Assembly: GCA_016712745.1 (NCBI GenBank)
Contig: JADJQN010000004.1
Location: 434,001-498,000, forward strand
Length of the DNA: 64,000 bases
Origin: Sandaracinaceae bacterium
Lineage (GTDB): Bacteria; Myxococcota_A; Polyangia; Polyangiales; JADJQN01
Direction: 5' to 3'
Under the pieces are notes generated by a model. That model was given only the letters and a program-made list of their open reading frames with translations, searched no databases and was not told the DNA's origin. Shown here piece after piece: positions 1 to 8,550 of this stretch; positions within the stretch are counted from its first letter, which is position 1; each line of letters begins with the position of its first letter. The translations under genes were made by a program, and so were the position numbers.

Positions 1-1
1 C

Positions 2-517
2 GTTCCTCGCCACGTTTTTGGAAGCGGTCCTGCGCACGTCACAGTGATCAACACGGGCGAGCCCGCGCTAACGATCAATCAAGCTGGTGAAGCAGTTCCC
101 GTGCCCAACGGCGAACGCGGCGCGGTGCTCTATCGCGGACCGGCGGGTGTTGCTGGATGCAGCACGACGACCGAGCTCGGCCTGCACTTTCGAGCCTTCC
201 CCTTCGCGCACTCGGTGCCTGGTCGTATGTCTGTGCGTGTCTACGCCGCGAGTCCACTCGAGGGCACTCGTCACATGATTCGACTTTGGCGTGGCACCCA
301 TCCGATTCCGAATATGCACGATTGGATGCTGACCTCGTGCCGCATGGAGTTCGACCGCGACGTACCATTCGAAATCGGTGGCGATGTCGTGGGGACCGAC
401 GCGCAGTCAACTTCCGAGTTGCGCCCTCGTCAATCCAAGTCGTCGACTGGACGCAATTGCGAGCTCAAAACGCGTAAAGAGCGGGAAGGCTGGCCGCTTA
501 TTCGTAGCGATGAATAA
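2..517 (+). CDS. C-terminal part of an unidentified protein (5' end outside window)
   Basis: The frame is open from base 2 to a TAA at 515-517, giving 171 residues with no natural start, so this is the tail of a gene that begins upstream. Codon use has the GC-rich third positions of its neighbours. The sequence has scattered Trp, Cys and Gly residues, no membrane segment, and a polar, basic last 45 residues. It could be the last domain of a secreted protein. The family is not recognised. It converges on the PPIase gene and overlaps its last 20 bases, so the low-complexity tail lies partly inside that overlap. An ATG at 44 could be an internal start, but no ribosome binding site supports it. 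Confidence 0.5.
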   Translation, partial: VPRHVFGSGPAHVTVINTGEPALTINQAGEAVPVPNGERGAVLYRGPAGVAGCSTTTELGLHFRAFPFAHSVPGRMSVRVYAASPLEGTRHMIRLWRGTHPIPNMHDWMLTSCRMEFDRDVPFEIGGDVVGTDAQSTSELRPRQSKSSTGRNCELKTRKEREGWPLIRSDE

Positions 518-1322
518 CGTGGAAGCCAAAGTTGGTTTCCACAACCTCGCTGATTTCGCCGACGTTGAGCGCAAACGCGGCACGCTCGAACGCACGCACC
601 ATGCGGCCATGGCCAAAGCGTCCCAGATCGCCTTGGCGCTCGGCGGCTTGCGGCTCGTCCGAGTGCTGCCGCACCAAGGCATCCCAATCGGCGCCTGGCG
701 CGCGCGCTTGAGTCGCGACCGCTTGCGCGAGAACAAGCGCTTCCTCGCGAGTGCGCGTGACGGCCTCTGTGGCACCGCTTGCGCCGTGAAAGCTGATCAA
801 AATATGGCGCGCCGAAATCTCGGTCGGCGCAGCCGTCGTGTCGGGGCCTCGCATGAGCACGACAAATCCGTGTGCGGTCCGGACGGGAGCTGCGACTTCA
901 TTCACCGTGAGTCCGAAGGCTGTCGCTTCGACATTGGCGTCGAGAGTGCCATCGCCCCGCGTGACGAGCTTGCCAGTCTCGCACGTGGTGCCCACGATCG
1001 CAGCATCCCCGTAGTTGTGCGCAAGCTCTTCGAAATGCGATGTAGGGTCGGCCGCCGAGTTGGCAATCATCTCAGCTCGGATGCGCGCCTGGTCTTCCGT
1101 ACGATGCACGGTCGGCGCTGCGCCGGGCACGCCTGACCACTTTACTTCAATCATGCGCACGCAGATGCGGCCCGGCGCGCTCGCTTGTGTTGCTGCGGCG
1201 GGCATACCTGGCGCCTCGCTGGTGAGTGCAGCAGCCGGAATGGCCGGGCGCATCGCTGCGTGTCCGCACGCAGAAATCGCAACGAGAATAGTCGGGAAAA
1301 GGATAGCAACGTGCGTCTTCAT
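498..1322 (-). CDS. Peptidyl-prolyl cis-trans isomerase lipoprotein (PpiC/parvulin type, two rotamase domains)
   Basis: Predicted 274-residue periplasmic lipoprotein that catalyses proline isomerisation during folding of exported proteins. Residues 1-19 form a lipoprotein signal with lipobox ISAC, so Cys19 would be acylated. A C-terminal parvulin domain starts near residue 165 with ARHILISF and has GDLGRFGHGRMVRAFERAAF and the closing FGFHVIHRYE typical of the family. A first, divergent parvulin-like domain lies at about 55-150, ending in AHGFVVLMRG. It lacks the ARHIL start and may be structural, as in SurA-type chaperones. The gene is divergent from glgP with a very short gap. It is a family-level assignment; specific substrates cannot be inferred. 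Confidence 0.88.
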   Translation of the reverse strand: MKTHVAILFPTILVAISACGHAAMRPAIPAAALTSEAPGMPAAATQASAPGRICVRMIEVKWSGVPGAAPTVHRTEDQARIRAEMIANSAADPTSHFEELAHNYGDAAIVGTTCETGKLVTRGDGTLDANVEATAFGLTVNEVAAPVRTAHGFVVLMRGPDTTAAPTEISARHILISFHGASGATEAVTRTREEALVLAQAVATQARAPGADWDALVRQHSDEPQAAERQGDLGRFGHGRMVRAFERAAFALNVGEISEVVETNFGFHVIHRYE

Positions 1323-1351
1323 CGGCGCTCACTCTACGCGATCTTCGTCGG

Positions 1352-3889
1352 ATGCAGAAGCGCTTCTACCTTCGGACCAAAGCCGATATGGTCTCGCGCA
1401 TGCTTCGAAGCTCGCGCCCCAAACCTCTGCATACGCTTACGAAATACGACCTAGGAATGGACGCTGAGTCCATCAAGGTCTCCATCGCCAATCACGTCGA
1501 GTACACACTTGGCAAAGACGAGTACTCGCTGACAGCGCGCGATGTGATGTGGTCCGTCGCCAGAGCTTCGCGCGATCGCATGATGGACCGCTGGACCAAG
1601 ACGCAGCAGGGCTACTACGACGACGACGTGAAGCGCGTCTATTACCTGTCGATGGAATACTTGCTTGGACGCTTGCTCCGCGATGGCTTGTTGAATCTGG
1701 GCATCCTGGAAGAGACGCGCGCGGCGCTGAAAGACATCGGCGTCGAGCTCGACGAGATTGTCGAACAAGAACCCGATCCCGGTCTCGGCAACGGGGGCCT
1801 CGGGCGCTTGGCTGCATGCTTTTTGGATTCGATGGCGACGCTGGGACTGCCGGCGGTCGGCTACGGCATTCGCTACGACTACGGAATCTTCCGGCAGACG
1901 ATTGTGGACGGCGCGCAGGTCGAACAGCCGGACAACTGGCTCGCGTTTGGCAGCCCATGGGAAATCTCGCGACCCGATCACTTGCACAAGATTAAGTTCA
2001 ACGGACGGGTGCAGTCACGTCTGGATGCGACTGGCGAGCTCGCGTTCGATTGGGTGGACACGGATGACGTGATCGCGATGGCGCACGACATTCCGGTGCC
2101 TGGTTATCGCAACGAGTGCGTGAACACGTTGCGCTTGTGGGGCGCGAAGGCCTCGCGCGAGTTCGAGCTTTCGAACTTCAATCGCGGTGACTACGTGGAA
2201 GCCGTGCGTCTCAAGAATGCATCGGAAGACATTTCGCGAGTTCTTTACCCCAACGATCAGGTGATGCAGGGCAAGGAATTGCGCCTGAAGCAAGAGTACT
2301 TCTTCGTCTCGGCCACGCTGCAGGACGCGGTGCGCCGTCATCTAAAGGTGCATAAGGATCTTGATTCACTTCCCGATCGCGCGGTCTTTCAGCTGAACGA
2401 TACGCATCCGGCAATCGCGATCGCCGAGATGATGCGCCTTTTGCTGGACGAGCATCATATCGGCTGGGAGCGCGCGTGGGGCATCGTTCAAAAATCGTTC
2501 GCCTACACCAATCACACGCTTCTGCCCGAAGCGCTCGAGCGCTGGCCGGTGTGGTTGATGGAACGCGTGCTGCCGCGCCATATGCAGATCATCACCGAGA
2601 TCAACCGTCGGCTGCTCGTAGAAGTACGTGCGCACTCGGGCGGGGATGCGACGATGGCGCCACGCATGTCGCTCATCGATGATCACGGTGAGAAGCAAGT
2701 TCGCATGGCTTTCCTCGCGATCGCAGGGAGCTTCTCGGTAAACGGCGTTTCGGCGCTGCACAGCCAGCTGCTCAAAGAGCGCATGTTCCCTGACTTCGAT
2801 CGCATGATGCCCGGCAAGTTCCGCAACAAGACCAATGGCGTGACGCCGCGTCGTTGGCTTTTGCAGTGCAATCCGCCGCTTGCCTCGCTCATTAGCGAGG
2901 TGATCGGGGACACATGGGTCACGGCGCTCGACGAGCTTTCGGGACTTGAGAAGGTGGCGGACGACGCCGAGTTCCAGAAGCGGTGGCGAGCGGCAAAAGC
3001 TACGAACAAAGAGCGCCTTGGCAAGATCATTGCTCGCGACGTAGGCGTAGTTGTAGATACCCGGTCGCTGTTCGACGTGCAGGTCAAGCGTTTTCACGAG
3101 TACAAGCGCCAGCTCTTGAACCTGCTTCACGTCGTGAACCTGTACCGACGTATTAAATCCAAAGTGGATCGCGGCCGCACGCCGCGCACGGTGATCTTCG
3201 GCGGCAAGGCGGCGCCGGGATACGAGCGCGCAAAGCAGATCATTCACCTCGCCAACGACATTGCGAAGGTCGTGAATGCAGATCCAGATACGCGTGATGC
3301 GCTGCGGGTCGTGTTCATTCCCAACTACAGCGTGTCGCTAGCCGAGCGCATCATTCCCGCGGCGGATTTGTCCGAACAAATCAGCACCGCCGGTATGGAG
3401 GCATCTGGCACCGGCAACATGAAGTTCGCGATGAACGGCGCGCTCACGATCGGCACACTCGATGGGGCCAACATCGAGATTTTGGATGCGGTCGGCGCGG
3501 AGAACATTTTTGTCTTCGGCCTGACCGCCGAAGAAGTCCAAGCGAAGAAAGAGAGCGGCTACGACCCCCATGCCTGCGTCGAAGGCGACGCCGACCTGAA
3601 GGGAGTCCTCGACGCAATTTCATCGGGCATGTTTTCTCCCGAAGAGCCAAACCGGTATCTATCCGTGGTCTCGAGCCTGCTCGAACGGGACGAGTTCATG
3701 CTCTTGCAAGACTTTGCCGCGTACCGCGATACACAGACGAAGGTGGACGCGCTCTTTCGGGACCAAGCGCAATGGACTCGGCGTGCCATTCTGAATGTCG
3801 CGCGCATGGGACGCTTCTCGAGCGACGCGACGATTACCGACTACGCCACCGACATTTGGGGCATTTCGCCGCGCGTATCTAGGCGCTAG
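1352..3889 (+). CDS. glgP: Glycogen/maltodextrin phosphorylase
   Basis: Cytoplasmic enzyme that releases glucose-1-phosphate from the non-reducing ends of alpha-1,4-glucans. The 845-residue product has the full family length. The pyridoxal-phosphate motif EASGTGNMKF is present, with the cofactor lysine at about K691. Other hallmarks include VYYLSMEYLLGR, EPDPGLGNGGLGRLAACFLDS, NDTHPAIAIAEMMR and VKRFHEYKRQLLN. The first ATG lies only 29 bases from the divergent PPIase start and has no ribosome binding site. The family core starts near residue 40, so ATG codons at 1388 or 1457 may be the true start. No other glycogen gene is adjacent, so regulation is not evident. Confidence 0.96.
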   Translation: MQKRFYLRTKADMVSRMLRSSRPKPLHTLTKYDLGMDAESIKVSIANHVEYTLGKDEYSLTARDVMWSVARASRDRMMDRWTKTQQGYYDDDVKRVYYLSMEYLLGRLLRDGLLNLGILEETRAALKDIGVELDEIVEQEPDPGLGNGGLGRLAACFLDSMATLGLPAVGYGIRYDYGIFRQTIVDGAQVEQPDNWLAFGSPWEISRPDHLHKIKFNGRVQSRLDATGELAFDWVDTDDVIAMAHDIPVPGYRNECVNTLRLWGAKASREFELSNFNRGDYVEAVRLKNASEDISRVLYPNDQVMQGKELRLKQEYFFVSATLQDAVRRHLKVHKDLDSLPDRAVFQLNDTHPAIAIAEMMRLLLDEHHIGWERAWGIVQKSFAYTNHTLLPEALERWPVWLMERVLPRHMQIITEINRRLLVEVRAHSGGDATMAPRMSLIDDHGEKQVRMAFLAIAGSFSVNGVSALHSQLLKERMFPDFDRMMPGKFRNKTNGVTPRRWLLQCNPPLASLISEVIGDTWVTALDELSGLEKVADDAEFQKRWRAAKATNKERLGKIIARDVGVVVDTRSLFDVQVKRFHEYKRQLLNLLHVVNLYRRIKSKVDRGRTPRTVIFGGKAAPGYERAKQIIHLANDIAKVVNADPDTRDALRVVFIPNYSVSLAERIIPAADLSEQISTAGMEASGTGNMKFAMNGALTIGTLDGANIEILDAVGAENIFVFGLTAEEVQAKKESGYDPHACVEGDADLKGVLDAISSGMFSPEEPNRYLSVVSSLLERDEFMLLQDFAAYRDTQTKVDALFRDQAQWTRRAILNVARMGRFSSDATITDYATDIWGISPRVSRR

Positions 3890-3956
3890 AAAATATCTCT
3901 AGCGCGGAGCAAGCTCTGAATAGCTGCTCTGACCGGTAGTCTAGTAGGTAGGCCCA

Positions 3957-5021
3957 ATGCAGACCGAGCGTACGACCTCGACGACAGGAAAACGGATTCG
4001 CATCCTGGTCGTCGACGACGATCCCCAGGTGTTGGCTTCGCTGCGGCGCACGCTCAAATTCGAATACGATGGTGAGTACGCAAGCTCAGCCGAGCAAGCG
4101 ATTCAGATTTTGCAGCGTGACCAGAGTTTCGCGTTGATCCTCACCGATATGCGCATGCCCGGGCTCAACGGCGTGGATCTGCTCGTCGAGTCACTCAAGT
4201 ACGTCCCCAACGCAGCGCGCATTGTCATCAGCGGCTACACCGACTACGACACCGTGATCGAGGCGATCAATCGGGGGCACGCCCACCGCTTCATGTCCAA
4301 GCCCTTCGAGCCCGACCAGCTCATGCAGGCCCTCAACGAATCGCTTCTTGCGTATCACCTGGAGCAAGAGCGAGATCTTCTGCTGGCCGAACTACAGGCG
4401 AGCAACGCGCGACTGCGTGCGCATGAGCTTGAGCTCGACCGTCTGGTCCAAGCGCGAACGCAAGAGCTCGAGGAGGCGAACCGCCGTCTGCAGGAGCTCG
4501 CGGTGCGCGATCCTCTCACGGGTATCTTCAATCGACGCTATCTCTACGACCGTTTGACGATAGAGATCGCTCGCGCTCGTCGGCATGGGCACGCCCTGGG
4601 CGTGCTGATGATCGACATCGACAAGTTGAAGACTGTGAACGATCAATTCGGACACTCGGTGGGCGACGAAGTGCTGCGCAACATTGCCAATGTGCTCGTG
4701 CACGGCGCCAAAGTGCCCGAGGGCCTTGTGCGCGGGCGGATCTCTGACGTCGTCGCACGTTTCGGGGGAGAAGAGTTCGTCTTGATTCTCCCGGAGACGC
4801 CACGCGAAGGCGCGCACGTGAAAGCGGAACGCGTCCGCGGCGCGATCGAGCTGCAACGCTTTCAGATCGCGGGGGTTATTGATTCGATTGCGGTGACGGT
4901 GAGCGTAGGCGTTGCGTCCTATCCCAACGACGGCGAGGACGGACGTGCTTTACTGCAGGCAGCTGATCTCGCATTGCAGAAGGCGAAGCAAGATGGTCGC
5001 AATCGCGTGTGCGGCACCTAA
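3957..5021 (+). CDS. Response regulator with diguanylate cyclase (REC-GGDEF)
   Basis: A 354-residue PleD-like regulator predicted to make cyclic di-GMP when phosphorylated. The receiver domain spans about 14-125, with acidic pocket D20-D22, phospho-acceptor D64 in TDMRMPG, and the conserved Lys in MSKPF. A coiled coil (about 130-175) leads to a GGDEF domain (175-354) with an intact GGEEF active site. RISD, five residues before GGEEF, is the inhibitory I-site (RxxD), so product feedback inhibition is expected. Its stop interlocks with that of the convergent hybrid kinase gene by four bases. That kinase and its paralogue are the natural candidate partners, though this is inference from proximity only. 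Confidence 0.94.
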   Translation: MQTERTTSTTGKRIRILVVDDDPQVLASLRRTLKFEYDGEYASSAEQAIQILQRDQSFALILTDMRMPGLNGVDLLVESLKYVPNAARIVISGYTDYDTVIEAINRGHAHRFMSKPFEPDQLMQALNESLLAYHLEQERDLLLAELQASNARLRAHELELDRLVQARTQELEEANRRLQELAVRDPLTGIFNRRYLYDRLTIEIARARRHGHALGVLMIDIDKLKTVNDQFGHSVGDEVLRNIANVLVHGAKVPEGLVRGRISDVVARFGGEEFVLILPETPREGAHVKAERVRGAIELQRFQIAGVIDSIAVTVSVGVASYPNDGEDGRALLQAADLALQKAKQDGRNRVCGT

Positions 5022-6898
5022 CGTATGCTTGGCAAGCCTTCGGCGAAGCGAACGAGCTCACTTACGTCGATCGGTTTGTGCAGGACCTGTACGTTGGCGT
5101 GTTCGATGAACGCGCGATGCTCAGCGTTGGTGATGCCCGCCGTAAAAAAGATGACGCGTTTGGCAAGGCCGGGGTCTCGGTACTGAAGCTCGCGGTAGAA
5201 GCCGGGGCCACCTTCTCCGCTCATCATCACGTCGCAGAGCACCACGTCGAAGCGTCCTTTTTCGAGGACGCCCAGCGCTTCGGTGGGCCCTTCGCACACG
5301 AGCACTTCGAAACGGTCGGAAAGGAGTCGGCTGACCGCGTTACGCACATTGCTGTCGTCCTCGATGAGGAGAAGGCTTCGCCGCTTACCTTGGGGAACTT
5401 CCGCGACTGCATGCCCGCGCGGTTGCGCTATCAGCTCGGGTGCTCGCTGCAACTCGATGCTCGCCGTCGTGCCGATCCCAAGCTCACTTTCGAACGAGAG
5501 ATTTCCGTCCACCGCGCGTAAGAGGCCGAGCGACACGGGTAGACCGAGACCGGTACCTTCGTCGAGGCTTCGCGTGGTGAAGAAGGGCTCGAACACGCGG
5601 CGCTGAGTCTCGTCGCTCATTCCGATCCCGTTGTCCTTTACAGAAACAACCACGTGCGTACTGGTCTCATGCGCGTGAATCTGAATGCGCCCATCGGTGC
5701 GTTCCTTTGGAATCGCGTGAATGGCATTCACGATGACGTTGGTGAAAACCTGCTCAAGCACGTGCTGTTCTCCCACAGCCCGCAAGCTCTTGGGCACATC
5801 GAGCTGGATATCGACCTTACGCTCGCTCGCGCGCAATGCGAGTCGCACCGAGGCTTCGAACGCGTTCCTGACATTAAAGATCAGCTCCGTGGGTTTCGCA
5901 GCGGCAGCCGCCGATCGGCCGGCATCCAGAAGCTGGCGCACGACGCGTGCAATACGACGCACACTGTCGAGTGATTCTGCAATCGATGCGCGCGCATCGT
6001 CGGGAACTTTGCCTTGTTGCAAAGCCCGTTCGAGATACTTCAAGTTCGCGCTCACTGCGGCCGCGGGATTGTTGATTTCGTGCGCAACGCCCGCCGAGAG
6101 TTGGCCCAACGCCGCGAGCTTCTCCGCGCGCATGAGTTGCTCGTTGACCTCAGCAAGCTGTCCTGTGCGTTGCTCGACGCGTAACTCCAGCTCGTTCTTC
6201 AACTGGTCAAGAGCCGTGGCGCTGCCCACAAAGCGTCCAGTGAGGTTCGCGCCTACCAGCGCTACCAAAACGACAAAGCCTGCGTCCGCGACGTACGGCA
6301 TATTGATCACGCCGGTGGATGTTATCGAATCCACGAGTATGGTCACCATCATCAGGCCCACGCCGAGACAATGCGCCTGCAGTCCTTCGCCACCCTTGCG
6401 CAACGCGCGCAGGAAATACACGAAACACGTAATGGAGATCGCGACGATGATCATCAGCGAAACATCTCCAAGCAACGACGTGCGCGCGATGACGTAACGC
6501 AGTCCAAGCCAGCGCACATCGCTGTAAAAGACTTCGCCGGTGAACGCTGCGCCAGGGATTAGCGAGACCAGGCCAACAGCGATTGCCGCGCCGGCGAGCG
6601 CGTAGTCGAGCTTGCCCAGTTTGCGCTGCAGACGTCGGCACGAGTAGAACAAGAGGCCCACCGCGTAGAGCATTGCAAAGTGGACCAGCCAGGGAGACGT
6701 TGCGACGATGTACCGTTCGGGAACATCGCGTAAGGTCGCGAGCGAGTTTAGACCCGTGTAGAAGCCGGACCCAACGCCAACGACAGCGAACCAGCGAGTG
6801 TCGCGCCATCCCGGTGCAGTCGAGAAGCCGAAGGCGAGGCCCGCGACGACGATTCCCATCGCCGCACCAAGCATCGATATCAGTGCCGCGATCGTCAT
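5018..6898 (-). CDS. Hybrid sensor histidine kinase, 7-TM sensor plus C-terminal receiver
   Basis: A 626-residue membrane kinase. Residues 1-230 hold about seven hydrophobic segments with no large periplasmic domain, then a coiled coil with RVEQRTGQLAEVNEQL. The HisKA H-box VAHEINNP places the phospho-acceptor at H273. The HATPase domain has NVIVNAIHAIP (N box), DNGIGMS (G1) and GTGLGLPVSLGLL (G2). A receiver domain occupies about 505-626, with D556 in CDVMM and the Lys in LHKPID. It starts 31 bases after tRNA-Gly on the same strand and may be partly co-transcribed with it. Its N-terminal two thirds match the kinase at 7051-8550 position for position, so the pair are tandem paralogues. The signal sensed is unknown. 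Confidence 0.93.
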   Translation of the reverse strand: MTIAALISMLGAAMGIVVAGLAFGFSTAPGWRDTRWFAVVGVGSGFYTGLNSLATLRDVPERYIVATSPWLVHFAMLYAVGLLFYSCRRLQRKLGKLDYALAGAAIAVGLVSLIPGAAFTGEVFYSDVRWLGLRYVIARTSLLGDVSLMIIVAISITCFVYFLRALRKGGEGLQAHCLGVGLMMVTILVDSITSTGVINMPYVADAGFVVLVALVGANLTGRFVGSATALDQLKNELELRVEQRTGQLAEVNEQLMRAEKLAALGQLSAGVAHEINNPAAAVSANLKYLERALQQGKVPDDARASIAESLDSVRRIARVVRQLLDAGRSAAAAAKPTELIFNVRNAFEASVRLALRASERKVDIQLDVPKSLRAVGEQHVLEQVFTNVIVNAIHAIPKERTDGRIQIHAHETSTHVVVSVKDNGIGMSDETQRRVFEPFFTTRSLDEGTGLGLPVSLGLLRAVDGNLSFESELGIGTTASIELQRAPELIAQPRGHAVAEVPQGKRRSLLLIEDDSNVRNAVSRLLSDRFEVLVCEGPTEALGVLEKGRFDVVLCDVMMSGEGGPGFYRELQYRDPGLAKRVIFFTAGITNAEHRAFIEHANVQVLHKPIDVSELVRFAEGLPSIR

Positions 6899-6929
6899 GC
6901 GCGGCCTAGTTTTAGCACAGGACGTTTAC

Positions 6930-7005
6930 TGGAGCGGGCAACCGGATTCGAACCGGCGACTTGCAGCTTGGGAAGCTACCACTCTACCAACTGAGTTATG
7001 CCCGC
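6930..7005 (-). tRNA. tRNA-Gly(CCC)
   Basis: Full cloverleaf on the minus strand. The acceptor GCGGGCA (7005-6999) pairs with TGCCCGC (6940-6934). The anticodon stem GTAGC/GCTGC encloses loop TTCCCAA, so the anticodon is CCC and reads GGG. The T arm has GGTTCGAATCC and the discriminator is U, as usual for bacterial tRNA-Gly. The CCA end is encoded at 6932-6930. It sits between two paralogous histidine kinase genes in the same orientation. Confidence 0.97.
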
Positions 7006-7016
7006 AGAACGTGCAA

Positions 7017-7045
7017 GCAGTAGCGAACGCCGAGGCGCGGGTCAA
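7017..7045 (-). promoter_or_regulatory. Probable sigma-70 promoter of tRNA-Gly
   Basis: Reading the minus strand, TTGACC (7045-7040) is followed after 17 bases by TACTGC (7022-7017), and the tRNA begins 11 bases later. The -35 matches consensus at five of six positions; the -10 match is weak. It fits into the 45-base gap after the upstream kinase gene, so the tRNA need not rely on readthrough. Confidence 0.5.
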
Positions 7046-7050
7046 GCGCT

Positions 7051-8550
7051 CTAGTATCCACCGGAAACGGTGGCAAAGGCCCCAGTCGACTGAGCGCGGC
7101 TAGGTTTTCGTAACATCACGTGAACGCGAGTGCCGACGCCAAGTTCGCTCTCTATCCACAGCTCGCCGTTGACGGCGTGCAGAAGGCCAAGCGATACCGA
7201 TAAGCCTAAACCCGTTCCTTCATTAAGTGCGCGCGTCGTAAAGAATGGCTCGAGCGCTCGCTTCAAGGTTTGCTCGGACATGCCCGTTCCGCTGTCCTGT
7301 ACCAAGACCTGAACAAGGTCGTCTTCTTCAGTTGCCTCGATCGTAATCTTGCCCTCGCGCTCGGGGGGCATCGCTTGAATTGCGTTGGTCAGCACGTTCG
7401 CAAAGACCTGCTCGAGAAGCTGCTGATCACCCGCGACGATAAGCTCGTTGGATACTCTAATGTCGATTTCGACGTGCCTACGCGTTGCGGTGCATGCGGC
7501 ACGCGCGGCGGCGTCGATGGCTTGGCAAAGAGGGTATTCGTGGCCTTGCGTTTGTGATGCGCTCCGCCCCGCGTCGAGCAACTGTCGCACGATACGCGCG
7601 ATGCGTTGAACGCCCATCAGCGATTCATCCACGCAGTCGCGTGCGTCTTCGGGAAATTCGTACTCTTCGAGGAGTGCGCGATCGAGGTATCGGAGATTTG
7701 CCTCGATAGCTGCCGCAGGATTGTTGATCTCGTGTGCAACGCCAGCAGAAAGCTGGCCGATCGCGGCAAGCTTCTCAGCGCGTAACAACTGACTGTGCAT
7801 ACTGTTTAGCTCGAGCGTTCGCTCTTTGACGCGCACCTCGAGTCGCTCGGTCAATCGCTCGAGGGATTTGGCTCCCTCAACGAAGCGTTGAACCATCTCC
7901 ACGCCGATCAACGCGATGAAGATCATGAAGCCAACATCGGCCAGGTAAGGGAAGGGTAAAAGCCCACTTGACGTGAAGACGTCGCAGAGAGCAACAAGTA
8001 GGGAAATTCCGAGGCCGGTGCACGGCGCGGCAAGCCCCTGGACGCCGTTGCGTGCAGCGGCAAGGAAGTGAGCGAGCGCGGCACAGATATCAATCGCGAT
8101 CAAACTCATCAGCACGGCGCCGAACGTAGTTGGTCGCACGATCGCGTACGTGAGGCCGAGCGCTGGCACGTACTCGTGATCGACGATGTTGGTGTACAGA
8201 CCGTTGGGAATGTACGCAGCGACGATCGCCGCGCAGGTCAGCCCGATGAGGACTTTGTCGACGACGCTCAACGCTTTGCCGAGGCGTCTCACGGTATAGA
8301 CAATGAGTGTCGCGCCAAAAACATACGCGCAGCTCATCTGCACGCGCGACACGCTGATGTTCACGCCGTCGGAAACGCCGTGGAGAGTAAAGATAGTGTT
8401 GAACGCGGAGTAGGCGCCCTGGCTCAGACTTACGACGGAAAACCAGCGCTTCTCGCGCCATCCCGGTGCCATGGAGAAGCCCAGCGTGAGCGCTGCCACG
8501 ACGAAGCCCACGGCAGCAGCGAAGATCGCGACGACAGCCGCGATCGTCAC
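7051..8550 (-). CDS. Sensor histidine kinase, 7-TM sensor, no receiver domain
   Basis: A 499-residue membrane histidine kinase. Its N terminus has seven or so hydrophobic segments closely resembling those of the kinase at 5018-6898 (for example MTIAAVVAIF versus MTIAALISML, and APGWREKRWF versus APGWRDTRWF). The H-box VAHEINNP again puts the phospho-acceptor at residue 273. HATPase motifs are NVLTNAIQAMP, DSGTGMS and GTGLGLSVSLGLL. Unlike its paralogue it ends after the ATPase domain. The start is GTG at 8550, overlapping the TGA of the TPR gene by four bases (GTGA), which implies translational coupling. Its response regulator is not obvious; the nearby diguanylate cyclase and the paralogue's receiver are possible targets. 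Confidence 0.92.
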   Translation of the reverse strand: MTIAAVVAIFAAAVGFVVAALTLGFSMAPGWREKRWFSVVSLSQGAYSAFNTIFTLHGVSDGVNISVSRVQMSCAYVFGATLIVYTVRRLGKALSVVDKVLIGLTCAAIVAAYIPNGLYTNIVDHEYVPALGLTYAIVRPTTFGAVLMSLIAIDICAALAHFLAAARNGVQGLAAPCTGLGISLLVALCDVFTSSGLLPFPYLADVGFMIFIALIGVEMVQRFVEGAKSLERLTERLEVRVKERTLELNSMHSQLLRAEKLAAIGQLSAGVAHEINNPAAAIEANLRYLDRALLEEYEFPEDARDCVDESLMGVQRIARIVRQLLDAGRSASQTQGHEYPLCQAIDAAARAACTATRRHVEIDIRVSNELIVAGDQQLLEQVFANVLTNAIQAMPPEREGKITIEATEEDDLVQVLVQDSGTGMSEQTLKRALEPFFTTRALNEGTGLGLSVSLGLLHAVNGELWIESELGVGTRVHVMLRKPSRAQSTGAFATVSGGY

